A DNA stretch of 12,159 nucleotides, taken from Trachelipus rathkii (Eukaryota; Arthropoda; Malacostraca; Isopoda; Trachelipodidae). Position 1 is the first letter of the stretch; the number at the start of each line of letters is the position of its first letter. The translations under genes and the position numbers were made by a program. The notes below the pieces were generated by a model. That model did no database searches. It was not told the DNA's origin and worked only from the letters and a program-made list of their open reading frames with translations. This document shows, in pieces, positions 1-8,159 of the stretch. The DNA lies in NCBI GenBank assembly GCA_015478945.1, contig JABUQX010131194.1, forward strand, positions 35,001-47,159, read 5' to 3'.

Positions 1-1
1 A

Positions 2-1321
2 AGGTACGTTGCACAACATAATATCGAGGAAAGGCTTATTGGTTTTTATGATGTTAGGGAAGATAGAAGTTCTTCAAAATTAGGCGATATTATAGAAAGT
101 GTCTTAGAATCATATCCTTATGTCAAAAATAAATTAGTCTGACAGACGTATGACGATATTATTGTTATGGCTGGCGAACTGAATGGCGTTCAGACAAAAT
201 TGCGTTCAAAGGGTTTTAAATATGCCTATTTCTTTCACTGCTATACCCATAAACTAAACTTAGTGTTAAGCAAACTCTCTGAGAAAATATAGGGGGTTAA
301 CATATTTTTCTCTTATTTGCTTGCCTTTAGTAAATTTATAGTCCAGTACAAAATTAAAAGCTACTTTCCGTGAGTTTAATATTGTTATAACCAGCCTATG
401 CGAAAAAACATGGTGTTATAGATCAAAACCAATTTCAGCGATTAAAAGACATAGAGCTGTTTTGAAAAAAGGCACTGCAGATCATTTTAGATAGCAATAT
501 TAAATAGGATAAAAATACCCTTAATGAAGCTGATAATTGACTTAAAAATTATATGATTTTGGTTTCATCGTTTTTTTTTTACGGTTCTGACAATATTTTC
601 TCTCATGCAGAAACCTTTTTTCAAATCTTACAGTGTAGACAGCTGGATATGTTATTTGCACACCAAAAATTATTGGATTTCACTGAGTTTATTAGGAACA
701 AACGACTTGATGAAGAGTATGAACAAATTTTCCAGGAAACACAGAGCAACATTGAGGAGGAAACTTTACATTCCCCCCATGGTACTAGAACAAGAAAATA
801 TCCAGTAAACTATAAAGCAATTTACTTTGAAATAATAGACAATATACTAGTTGGTCTAGAGGAAAGATATTCCAACATTCAAGAGTTTTCTTTCTTCGAC
901 TTGATCGACGTCAGCAAATTTGAGGAATTTGCCGATAACTTTCCACTGCAAAAATTTAATGCACTGCAATTAAAATATCCAAATTTGATTGATTATAAAA
1001 CATTAATTTGGGAGCTTAAGTATATTTACTCCGACAGTGACTTCAAGAAATGCAAATCTGCAAATGCTCTTTTAGAACTATTTCATAATCTCGAACTGCT
1101 GACTGCTTTTCCAGAAAGTACAAAACTGCTTTAACTTATATTAAAGCCGTTTTCGTTTTGGCAATATTCTTACGAATTATTACGAAAAATAAGAACGTAC
1201 TCAAGAACGCCTCTCGTCTCTAGCCAGAATATCAATCGAAAAGGAAATAATAATTGAGCTCGAAAAAAAACAAAAATTAAACGAGAAAGTTTTGGAAGAA
1301 TGTGCTCGTTTAAGTTTGTAA
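2..1321 (+). pseudogene. Decayed ZMYM1-like / hAT-superfamily transposase, 5'-truncated by window edge
   Basis: This is a remnant of a hAT-type transposase of the ZMYM1-like group (DUF4371 core plus C-terminal hAT dimerisation region). Intact relatives cut and paste their own DNA. In the frame starting at base 2, translation gives RYVAQHNIEERLIGFYDV, then QTYDDIIVMAGELNGVQ and HCYTHKLNLVLSKL, which follow the order of the family's catalytic core. That frame has stops at 140-142 (TGA) and 290-292 (TAG). Reading then moves frame near 361 (TFREF...RHRAVLKK) and again near 475. The next frame has stops at 505-507 and 538-540, followed by an open stretch at 553-1134 (193 codons, containing YFEIIDNILVGLEERYSNIQ and EFSFFDLIDVSKFEEFA). 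The tail shifts frame again: [14 protein letters not shown] leads to a stop at 1319-1321, matching the family's C-terminal SIEKE helix. The usual SVERSF dimerisation motif is not readable. Family is confident; activity is excluded. Confidence 0.85.
553..1134 (+). pseudogene. Longest open segment of the hAT-like transposase remnant
   Basis: This 193-codon segment is the middle to C-terminal part of the ZMYM1-like transposase and not an independent gene. Its homology runs upstream through the stop at 538-540 (…NEADN*LKNYM) and downstream past its own stop at 1132-1134, so the ATG at 553 is an internal Met of the ancestral protein. Recognisable family blocks are SDNIFSHAETFFQILQ near the start, then IRNKRLDEEYEQIFQE, then YFEIIDNILVGLEERYSN, and FPESTKLL at the end, where relatives have a similar LPE-x-KLL block before the dimerisation domain. 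The T9 run at 571-579 sits in the FFF codons and is a plausible slippage site. Confidence 0.75.
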
Positions 1322-1324
1322 ACG

Positions 1325-1574
<250 letters not shown>

Positions 1575-1790
1575 TCGCGTATTTATGTCGCAAAATATCA
1601 AAATATCTTTTAAATACCGTAAAACTTTCAAATTTTTAAATCACATGTAGAAATTAGGAAATAAAATCTTGTTACTCAATACTTGTAAAATATGCATATT
1701 CCGACCAATTTTGATTGACAGCTAAAATTTATGCTAACATATATGTAAATGTTTCAAAGAAAATTTCTTACATAAACATTGCATAAATTG

Positions 1791-1799
1791 TATATAAGG
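1791..1799 (+). promoter_or_regulatory. TATA-like box TATATAAGG
   Basis: This is a good match to a metazoan TATA element, and the local composition changes about 10 bases downstream from AT-rich to mixed. TATA-like strings are common by chance in DNA this AT-rich. The only support is the compositional boundary and the lack of further TA repetition around it. No transcript or coding region can be linked to it. Confidence 0.25.
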
Positions 1800-1876
1800 C
1801 GTCCCCTGCCTCTATTTAGACATTATTTTCCCGTAGAGATAAGTCTTTAGGCAAGACTCCTGAAGAAGTTCTCTTG

Positions 1877-1959
1877 GCAAGTGAGGTAAAAGATCAGCGA
1901 AGCAAGAAACTTTATTTAGACTCGGACTCTCGTGCGCCGATAACTTTGCAAGTGAGGTA
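1877..1959 (+). repeat. 12-bp direct repeat GCAAGTGAGGTA, spaced 71 bp
   Basis: Two perfect copies lie at 1877-1888 and 1948-1959. Both are preceded by TT-containing sequence and followed by a purine. They could be leftovers of a diverged tandem duplication with a 71-bp period, but the sequence between them shows no other clear duplication. Confidence 0.6.
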
Positions 1960-2126
1960 TACGACTACTGTCAAAGTTTGCAATTTCCTTGTTTCTCTTT
2001 CGCTTGTTCCCACAATCTAGTCAAGTCATTCTCTGAGTTGCAAAAAAAGTCTCATTCTCAATTTTTCATACTTAATATCTTTGTAAACCTACCAGAGAAA
2101 ATCACCTTTTAACACCTTATAAAAAT

Positions 2127-2143
2127 GTAACACCTTGTGTTAC
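2127..2143 (+). repeat. Perfect 7-bp stem, 3-nt loop hairpin
   Basis: GTAACAC pairs exactly with GTGTTAC around a CTT loop. The sequence AACACCTT occurs just upstream (2111-2118) and again within the hairpin (2129-2136), so a short duplication may have created it. No function can be assigned; no gene ends here. Confidence 0.6.
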
Positions 2144-2229
2144 TTTAATAGAAGATAAATATTAGAATATAGAGTTGTAACAAATCAACTTATAGATAGT
2201 TTAGTTACTAAAGGGATAATAAATAGCAA

Positions 2230-3310
2230 ATGTTTTTGTATTCCTATTATCAAAAGTATATATATCCTATATTAATATATAGTATTATTATACTATATAG
2301 TACTATAATAATTATAAATAAGTTATATAAATTAAATAATAGATATTATAGAATAACATTCCCAATTTTATACACTTTCAACAAAGTTAAATGTAGGATA
2401 CAAGCGTTTGTAATGAGATGATGACTAGGATCTCAACGTATGCCATTATAGAGAAGGAAAGTTTTTTCGGCAGCAGTAATCAAAAACAAAGCTAAAAATA
2501 GAATGGGATTTATAAACAGTAATTTTATCAAGCTTCCTCATTCCTATGCTGCTAGATAATAATGTTTATATTATATTATTATATTTAATATAATAACTAT
2601 AATATTATATATTACTATAATAATAATATATACTTTATTAACTAGCTAATTATATGTAGTATATTATTATTAGAGATATTAGTCCAGTAGATTCAACAGT
2701 TGTTTAATCTATTACTGGTAGATATTGTAACAGAGCAGTAGTAAATGCTTGTATATTAAAGAAAATAATAGTATATTTAATATAATATATTATAATATAA
2801 TATTAATATTTAAGTATTAATAGTATATATAATATAAGCTAAATATATATATTATATATAATTTTAATATTATATATATTATTGTATTAATAGAAGAATA
2901 AAATATCTATATTAATAGCTATTATCATATATATATACATATAACTATTATAATATATAGCTAGTAGATATATATATATAATGAAGTAAATATGTATTAT
3001 ATATATTAACTTAACTTATATATATATATTATAGTTATATATATATGATATTATAATTAATTTAATATATTAATTATTTATATATATATATATATATTAT
3101 ATTATATATAATATTAAATTAATATATATAATTATAGATATCAACTAAATAATTATAGTATATTAATATTATATCTATAATTAATCATAATACTATATAT
3201 AGTATATATATATATATATATACTATATATATTAAATATAATAATATTATGTATAATTATAATATATATAGCATATATATAATTATATATATTATATATT
3301 TATTGTATTT
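2230..3310. repeat. About 1.1 kb extremely AT-rich, TA-palindromic tract
   Basis: The stretch is built almost entirely of TATA/TTAATA/ATAATA words with many short self-complementary runs and pure (TA)n segments, for example at 3078-3098 and 3204-3222. Two islands of mixed sequence interrupt it, at about 2422-2560 and 2664-2755. The short plus-strand open frame at 2230-2421 is low-complexity Ile/Tyr/Asn coding and is not a gene. Nothing here points to a mitochondrial insertion or an RNA gene. Confidence 0.85.
2684..2718. repeat. 35-bp near-perfect hairpin in the AT-rich tract
   Basis: CCAGTA (2684-2689) pairs with TACTGG (2713-2718), GATT (2690-2693) with AATC (2706-2709), and CAAC (2694-2697) with GTTG (2699-2702) around a single A. 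Small bulges (TTT at 2703-2705 and TAT at 2710-2712) are the only defects. The arms are not TA-only sequence, which makes the pairing more notable than the surrounding TA palindromes. Confidence 0.65.
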
Positions 3311-3322
3311 ACTAGGGGGTAT

Positions 3323-3663
3323 TGTCGAACTGGAGTTAGATGATTGGATGCAGTTAGTAATGAATAGAGTAGTACTGTCGTGAAAGTTTTGGAGGTATAT
3401 TGTTTATAAGACGTTAAAACGTGGCGTTGAAATCTCTTTGTTAAAGTCAGTTAAATAGGTTAGTGAGTAATATATAATAAATATAGGAGGAGGATCTATT
3501 ATAGAGTAAGAAGTAAGAGGTACTCTTATGAATATAAATAGTAGAGGAGGATAGGAGTAAAGTGGTGAGTTGATAATAAAGAAGGAGTGATCTAAGTAAT
3601 ATCTATAAATAAGTTGAGAAATAGGTATAGATCGATATATTACATAAGAAGGCGCCGTTAACA
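3323..3663 (-). repeat. Probable 3' LTR of the Gypsy element (341 bp)
   Basis: The block begins TGTCGAAC and ends GTTAACA on the plus strand, giving the TGT...ACA termini expected of an LTR. It sits directly after the point where integrase-derived coding homology fades. On the minus strand it begins TGTTAACGGCGCC and contains a TATTTATAG TATA-like word and an internal pyrimidine-rich part. No second copy exists in the window for comparison, and no clean polypurine tract precedes it, so the ends are inferred. The minus-strand open frame of 86 codons at 3404-3664 lies inside it and is probably incidental. Confidence 0.45.
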
Positions 3664-4790
3664 TGAGAGGAGATTAAAGGGACGGTAAAAGGCACAGTAA
3701 GCGACTGAGAATCGTAGAAATCTAGTAGAGCTAGAATTACATGGCATAGCAAAGTACAGAGCGATTCGCTTCAGGCGGGTCAAGGTTGTTTTGGAACAAA
3801 CTTCTTTGTCGCAGGACGCCTGTATCGTAAAGACTTTTCTCCTTTTCTAAGCACCAAAGGAGAAGGCCATCGTACTTAGCTTTGCAGGCGGTGCGATGTG
3901 AATCATGACGAACGAAAAATGAGTGCCTGAAGAGAGATCTTTAGGAATGAAAGCATCACTGTGTAATGTACAGAGCGGGTTGTTCCAGAAACAGCCACAA
4001 GCGCTCCTCTGAAGCGATAATAGGAGGCGGGTCTGCGTAGAATGGGGAAAACTGAGAAAGAAATCACCAGGAAGAAGAAGAGCAACGATACACTTAGTTA
4101 CAGCCGAACATGCAAGTCCTCTACTATACAAGCGGAGCGGATGCCAACATAACGAAAGAGAGGATCGTCCAATTTCCAGGGTTGGGCTGACAGAATTTAA
4201 GCCTTTATACATTAGAACCTAGCACATTGCTCATGAGGGATGAATCATCAAAATCCTCATAAAATGATCGAGAGACGCCGTCTGGCGTATACAGAAAGGT
4301 ACGCCAAAACGAGAACCCAGTTTAGATGAGAGAACTTACGCAATGTTCCGCGTTTGCGACGGGAAGAGAGACTAGCCTCCGTCCACGGAGAAGAATCACG
4401 GTCAATACACGAAGGATGTCTGTTTGCCGTCAGAAGGGGAAGTGGACCAACGATGTCGATGTGGACACGCTCAAAACGGGCACAAGGGGGTAGGAAACTA
4501 AAGAGCCTTGGTGTGACGTTGCACTTTAGAGCGTTGACAGAAAGACAAGTGCGACCCCAAGTTGCTTATTGTCGGCATTCATATCGGCCACTACAACATG
4601 GGCACTCTTATTTGTCGATACTCTTCCAATACGGGGTGCGAAGGGAGTGCGAATTAGGAAAACCAGCCTAAGAAATAACTCAGGATACAAGAGGTCGAGG
4701 CGATCCTGGACACTCACAGAAATCCTCTTCTCACCAGGAGTTGGACCACCCCATGGAGGAGAAGTCCCGGTGGAAGTTGCAGGATCATCA
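3664..4790 (-). pseudogene. Gypsy integrase, frameshifted, lacking the segment with the catalytic Glu
   Basis: Integrase inserts the element's cDNA into host DNA. Reading minus-strand frames, the end of the zinc-binding domain is seen as VVADMNADNKQL followed by CQRSKVQRHT (about 4510-4600). The core starts with FERVHIDIVGPLP, whose Asp codon is 4455-4457 (first catalytic Asp). RFGVP is at 4297-4311 and the second Asp is probably the codon at 4280-4282 (TPDG, where relatives have TDRG). LGSN follows at 4211-4222, but RLK, which normally comes after the YHP-NG-VER block, starts at 4204. The segment with the catalytic Glu is therefore gone. Beyond it, QPNPGNW, LLLPGDFF, FIPKDL and a chromatin-side tail fade out near 3770. 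Stops and frame changes are present. Family is sure; function is lost. Confidence 0.82.
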
Positions 4791-5000
4791 GCACTTGGTC
4801 AGTTCGCCACTGGCACATAGTTGTTCGGCAAGGCCTGGAAATCGCTTCGGATTTCAATGCGGGAGAGAAGGCACGTTGAATTGTGACACCTAAATATGCC
4901 TAACATCAGAGTGAACTGGAATGTATCTCAAGGTGACGAGCCTTCTCAGGAAAGTGGCCTCATAGTGCCAGAATCATAGCAAAAGTAAGGGGCCTATGCG
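4790..5000 (-). pseudogene. RNase H remnant and linker of the Gypsy polyprotein
   Basis: RNase H removes the RNA template during reverse transcription. Only its C-terminal end is visible: HRPLTFAM (4998-4975) corresponds to the DHKPLTFA block of the family. It is followed in other frames by RHLEIHSS / YIPVHSDVRHI (family RHLDYISQFT-DIRHI) and by LLSRIEI, the usual ADMLSR boundary. Only 56 bases separate HRPLTFA from the NFY block of reverse transcriptase, where intact elements have roughly 100 or more residues including the first catalytic Asp. The domain is therefore internally deleted. Confidence 0.72.
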
Positions 5001-5054
5001 GTGAGATGAGGGTGGATAAGAGGACTAGAATATTGCCCTGATTTCAGAATCGGT

Positions 5055-5870
5055 GTAAAAATTAGCCATCCCAAAAAACACTACGGAGTTGTTCTGATTT
5101 GAGAATGAGGGAACATGTGAATGGCGTCAATACACTCTGCCAGAGGACAAATACCCTCAGCGGAGACCGTGTGACCAAGGAGAGTGAGTAAAGACGCACC
5201 AAAAACACAGGGTTAAGACATATTCCACACTCGTCTAACCTTGCAAAAACAGCACGCAGATGTTGCTCATGTTCGGCCAGGAGAGGTTGAAGCAACGAGG
5301 AGGTCGTCTAAATAAGAAAAGGCGAAGGGGAGACCTCTGAGAACGCTATCTATGAAGCGTTGGAATGACTGTCAGCGTTCCTCAGCCCGAATGGCATCTT
5401 TGTATACTCAAAGAGACCAAACGGTGTGATCACTGCAGTCTCCGGGACGTCTTCTTCAGCCAGTATTCTGGTGGTAAGCCTCACCAAGTTCGACTTTGCT
5501 GAAGATGAGCTTGCCGCAAAATGGATGGTAAAAGAATTGGATATGAGGACGGCGATACTGTCTGGGACTGAGAAGCATAAGGCTCTATAATCCCCAGATA
5601 TAGCATCCAATCACCAGAGGTTCTTTGAACGAAATAAGAGGCGAAGGCGGATGATGCCAAGCCCGACATAGCTCAACTCCCGCTGTGGTGGCTGTTGTAC
5701 GTATCAGGGGTGCAACGGCGGCTCTAGCGAGGTGGGAGGGCTGTAGTTTCAATATAATGTAACGCACAAAATTTCGACTGGCAAAGACCGAAGGAACATG
5801 GACTCAACAGGAGCTCGGAAAATCGTCCTGTAGGATGGGGAGAAAAGAGGAGTCAACAGAAGGAGAAGAA
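5055..5870 (-). pseudogene. Gypsy reverse transcriptase, frameshifted, motif A Asp changed to Glu
   Basis: Reverse transcriptase copies element RNA into DNA. Minus-strand blocks in order are YIETTALPP and LGIIR near the start, [20 protein letters not shown] (motif A, normally FSKIDL-RAYHQ), [18 protein letters not shown] (motif B, about 5373-5430), [20 protein letters not shown] with an intact YLDD at 5303-5314, then EHEQHLRAVFARLDECGICL, LLGHTVSAEGI and GMANFY ending at 5055. These lie in at least five different frame segments; for example, one base is missing right after LRNA and a frame change follows ASTSPG. In motif A the Asp codon reads GAA (5489-5491). Family assignment is very secure, and the copy cannot make an active enzyme. 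Confidence 0.9.
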
Positions 5871-5939
5871 ACGGCAGAGATGCCCTTGAGAACTGCAGAG
5901 ATACTACCGTACCCGGCGAAGACCTAGACGTAGAACCGT

Positions 5940-6260
5940 CAACTAATCTTCTGTCTTTTAGAATTCGACCCATCAGGCAAAATGGACCGAAAATCGCTCT
6001 GAGGATTGCGGTGTCATCACGCGACTAAAAACCCAGGAATCGACGCGCGGAGAGAGAGTTCCGATGTTGCAATCCAACGTGCACGCATAGAAGGAATGGG
6101 AGTACCATTTGCAGCTTACAGATCTAGGTCTGGAAGAGGGACGACGTTCTTTTGGGACGCGTCCCGTGGCAGACAGAAGCAAGCACCTGTGTGAGAAAAA
6201 AAACACTGTTTGTGGACCTGTCGAACAGTCGCAGGACTCTTGAGGCAAGAAAGGAAAAAG
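5940..6260 (-). pseudogene. Gypsy aspartic protease with DTGA changed to HTGA
   Basis: The element's protease normally cleaves the Gag-Pol polyprotein, using the Asp of a D-T/S-G-A loop in a dimer. Here the minus-strand frame reads SHTGACFC at the expected place; the His codon CAC is 6191-6193, one base from GAC. Further along the same frame L*AANGTPIP appears, with TAA (6116-6118) where relatives have Gln (CAA). The next family block, LASLRTSIPWVF-like, is seen as LRASIPGFLV, and the domain ends near RRLVDGSTSRS (about 5950-5925). The upstream part (RVLRLFDRSTNSVFF) is in a different frame. It is both mutated and interrupted. Confidence 0.78.
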
Positions 6261-6965
6261 CGAAGAAAGTAGATACAAGCAAGGGATAGGCCATCTGATC
6301 CCTCTCACAGAAACGCTGGCTGTTGTTCCCGAAAGGGAAAAAGGGCATTGCATCATTGGCGTTAGCGCCGGAACCTTGGTGTAACTAGCAATATCCTTGG
6401 ATGCCTGGAGGGCCTGGATTGGGGTCGGTGCTGAGAAAGCGGCAGAGTTTGCCCCGTTAACGGAGGGCGTGGCAATTTCGTGAACGCAGCATGGAAAGAT
6501 AGAGAGCATCACCTTTAATCTCGTCATGGTTTTTGTCTACCGTACGAGAGACGGGCCTCTAGCCGAGAGACGGAGAAGAGAGTTCCTGCAAAGCACCGTA
6601 TATTACGAGGACGGATACGAAAAGATGAGGAAACTCGGAAAGAAGAGAAGTTCGCCAGCAGGGAGGATAGTGAACAATATGGCAGCATACAGAGGGTTGA
6701 GAGTAGCCTGTCAGGAGCTCGAATGGTGGGGACAATGCGGGGGGATACAGATAGACCGGGCTTGGGTCAATAGGGGGAGGCTGAGGCAGACTTGGTTGCG
6801 GTAAGTGATGGCTCCTCGGTGGTGCGGTTAGGTGAGGACGGGAAGTGTCTTGGGCGTGGGGGTGTTTGGGGTGGAGGACGATCAGCTGGGTGTCCTGTCT
6901 TGCGCCGAGGCTGGGCACGGTGGCGAAGGCGGGGCGTGGGCTTGGGGTTTGTAAACAGGCTTGAA
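6260..6965 (-). pseudogene. Gag-like region of the Gypsy element, degraded
   Basis: Gag forms the virus-like particle. The end is the more readable part: EIATPSVNGANSAAFSAPTP and IQALQASKDIAS (about 6370-6480) match the coiled linker that follows the capsid domain in related elements. Next comes a possible nucleic-acid-binding Cys motif remnant (CPF...FGNNSQRFC, about 6300-6345), with its spacing disturbed by frame changes. The N-terminal part is only weakly recognisable: ELLTGYSQPSVCCHIVHYPP (about 6660-6720) resembles the capsid ITSQ-T-YHHIV-LP block. The stretch 6760-6965 encodes proline-rich sequence on this strand and has high GC; it may be leader or N-terminal gag. Calls here are weaker than for pol. 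Confidence 0.5.
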
Positions 6966-7120
6966 CTGTACATCAAAGGTTTTTGAATGAATGAAAATTC
7001 AATATTTACACAGTTATTCTTATCAGATCACAACAACAGGACCTCCGTCCTTAATTACTTGGAAATGGCCGTTTTTAATTAACATAATATACTTGTTTTT
7101 TTATTTTCTAAAACATTTTA
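6966..7120. other. AT-rich unassigned DNA at the Gypsy 5' edge
   Basis: GC drops abruptly after about 6965. An LTR matching 3323-3663 should lie here if the element were complete, but I find no stretch resembling TGTCGAAC...GTTAACA. Nothing else is recognisable. Confidence 0.5.
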
Positions 7121-7122
7121 AT

Positions 7123-7281
7123 TATGAGATTGCGGCACGCTCTAAGCCAGCGTAATTTGCTTTCCCGGTGCGTTTGTCAGCCCGAATAGAAGCACGAAGG
7201 TATGTTCGCAGTAACTGTAGCAGCGTATCAACTAATATCGCGTAATCAAGAGTATCAGACGTAATCAATATTACTATTATT
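7123..7281 (-). other. GC-richer island with an open minus-strand frame, unrecognised
   Basis: Between two AT-rich tracts lies about 140 bp of mixed composition. On the minus strand it is open for at least 48 codons, with blocks DTLDYAILVDTLLQLLRTYL and ADKRTGKANYAGLERAAIS, ending at a TAA near 7123. There is no ATG at its beginning and the frame runs upstream into TA repeat. The residues are balanced and helical-looking, unlike the AT-rich noise around, so it could be an exon scrap or a transposon fragment. I do not recognise the family. An open frame of this length can also occur by chance. Confidence 0.2.
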
Positions 7282-7365
7282 AATAATAATATATATATTC
7301 ATATATAATAATATATATATATATTATATATATATATATATTAATATATATATAATAATATATTA

Positions 7366-7406
<41 letters not shown>

Positions 7407-7425
7407 ATTATCATATATATAATAT
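7261..7425. repeat. TA/TAA-rich low-complexity tract
   Basis: The block starts with TTATTAATAATAAT words, passes through imperfect TA palindromes and ends in a pure (AT)n run at about 7371-7401, followed by TCGATATTATCATATATATAA. It has the same character as 2230-3310. Confidence 0.9.
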
Positions 7426-8159
7426 TTGAAGTCTGGTCCACAGAGATTAGAGTATTGTGGTGACTTCTTGGGAAAGTTTAACAATAATGCTGTACAAACT
7501 TTTTAATCCGAAATCTAGAAAAATAAACTGAAATATTGGACCCAGTATCTAAAAAACAAAAACTAACAACAAGAATTAGAACAGGGTAATCCGTAGTTAT
7601 TACACTCTAATAGACTGAATTCAAACGCAAGGAAGAGAATCCTACAGAATAATGGAAACTTATGTAGAGTAGACAATGAATACATGGGCGTGCTCATGTA
7701 GATGATCACACAAGCAGGAAAGACCAAGACATGACAACCTGAAAAAAGATAAAATGAAAGATGCCTACACAGGCCAAATATTGATGTCGAAATTTTGAAA
7801 ATAGTCTGAGACAAAAAAATTTGAATTTTGAAGTTGAATGACTAGGCTACACAGACAAATATTTGGAAAATGAATTTTTGAGGAAAACTGAAAGGAATGG
7901 TAACTTAATGCATGCCTTCCCTAACTTATACCTAATTGAACTAAATACACTAGGACTAACTAAACTTAGCATAAAACGCCAATAGGTGTCTAGTTCGATA
8001 GGCCCAAGTGTGCTTCTACCCAGTCTCTATACCTTTTTCAAACGTTTAAATAAAGCTTAATCTGATTAATTGTACTAATTAACACACAAAGGTACGTACT
8101 GCATGAGCACTCGGAATGTTAGATATAATTTGCGACTATTGATAGGATCGAGGAATACT
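7426..8159. other. Unassigned AT-rich DNA
   Basis: No coding, RNA or element signature could be supported. The open frame of 83 codons on the minus strand at 7563-7814 has no recognisable motif and a composition typical of chance frames. The short inverted words AAAGTTT (7476-7482) and AAACTTT (7496-7502) are unremarkable in this composition. Confidence 0.6.

Larger units (their letters stand above)
1572..2229. other. Unassigned noncoding DNA, possible LTR/promoter fragment
   Basis: No coding frame is convincing here. Two things are visible: a TATA-like box (TATATAAGG, 1791-1799) followed by a GC-richer stretch, and a perfect 12-bp direct repeat GCAAGTGAGGTA at 1877-1888 and 1948-1959. A TATA box followed by moderate-complexity sequence of about 250 bases could be the promoter and R/U5 of an LTR or another retroelement promoter. 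There is no second copy in the window and no adjacent primer-binding site that I recognise, so this stays a suggestion. Confidence 0.3.
3323..6965 (-). mobile_element. Decayed Ty3/Gypsy (Metaviridae-type) LTR retrotransposon
   Basis: On the minus strand, from high to low coordinates, the window shows gag-like sequence, an aspartic protease, reverse transcriptase, an RNase H remnant, an integrase and a probable 3' LTR. The protease-RT-RNaseH-integrase order is diagnostic of Ty3/Gypsy and excludes Copia. Clear anchors are AANGTPIP (protease, about 6092-6115), MPFGLRNA and YLDD (RT), HRPLTFA (RNase H), and CQRSKVQRHT and HIDIVGPLP (integrase). Frames change many times and stops are frequent throughout. 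The body is visibly richer in GC than the AT-rich flanks, which supports insertion of foreign sequence. I recognise no 5' LTR or primer-binding site at the gag end, so the outer edge near 6965 is placed by composition only. Confidence 0.88.

Noticed and set aside
1858..1910. Hammerhead-ribozyme-like core CTGAAGA ... GAA
   Set aside because: The sequences flanking the core cannot form stem II or stem III, so the match is only the short core word.
2230..3310. Possible mitochondrial control-region insertion because of extreme AT content
   Set aside because: No mitochondrial tRNA, rRNA or protein fragment borders it; simple TA expansion explains it.
3834..3848. Candidate polypurine tract (minus strand AGAAAAGGAGAAAAG)
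   Set aside because: It lies inside integrase-derived sequence (LEKEKS-like residues), and coding homology continues past it, so it is not next to the LTR.
4775..4800. CTGATGA on the minus strand (hammerhead-like core word)
   Set aside because: It is in Gypsy-derived coding sequence, and no helix pairs around it.
4354..4820. Plus-strand frames of 83-105 codons over the Gypsy body
   Set aside because: They are antisense to clear integrase homology on the minus strand and show no motif of their own.
7563..7814. 83-codon minus-strand frame
   Set aside because: Ser/Phe/Leu/Cys-rich composition typical of random AT-rich sequence, with no motif.
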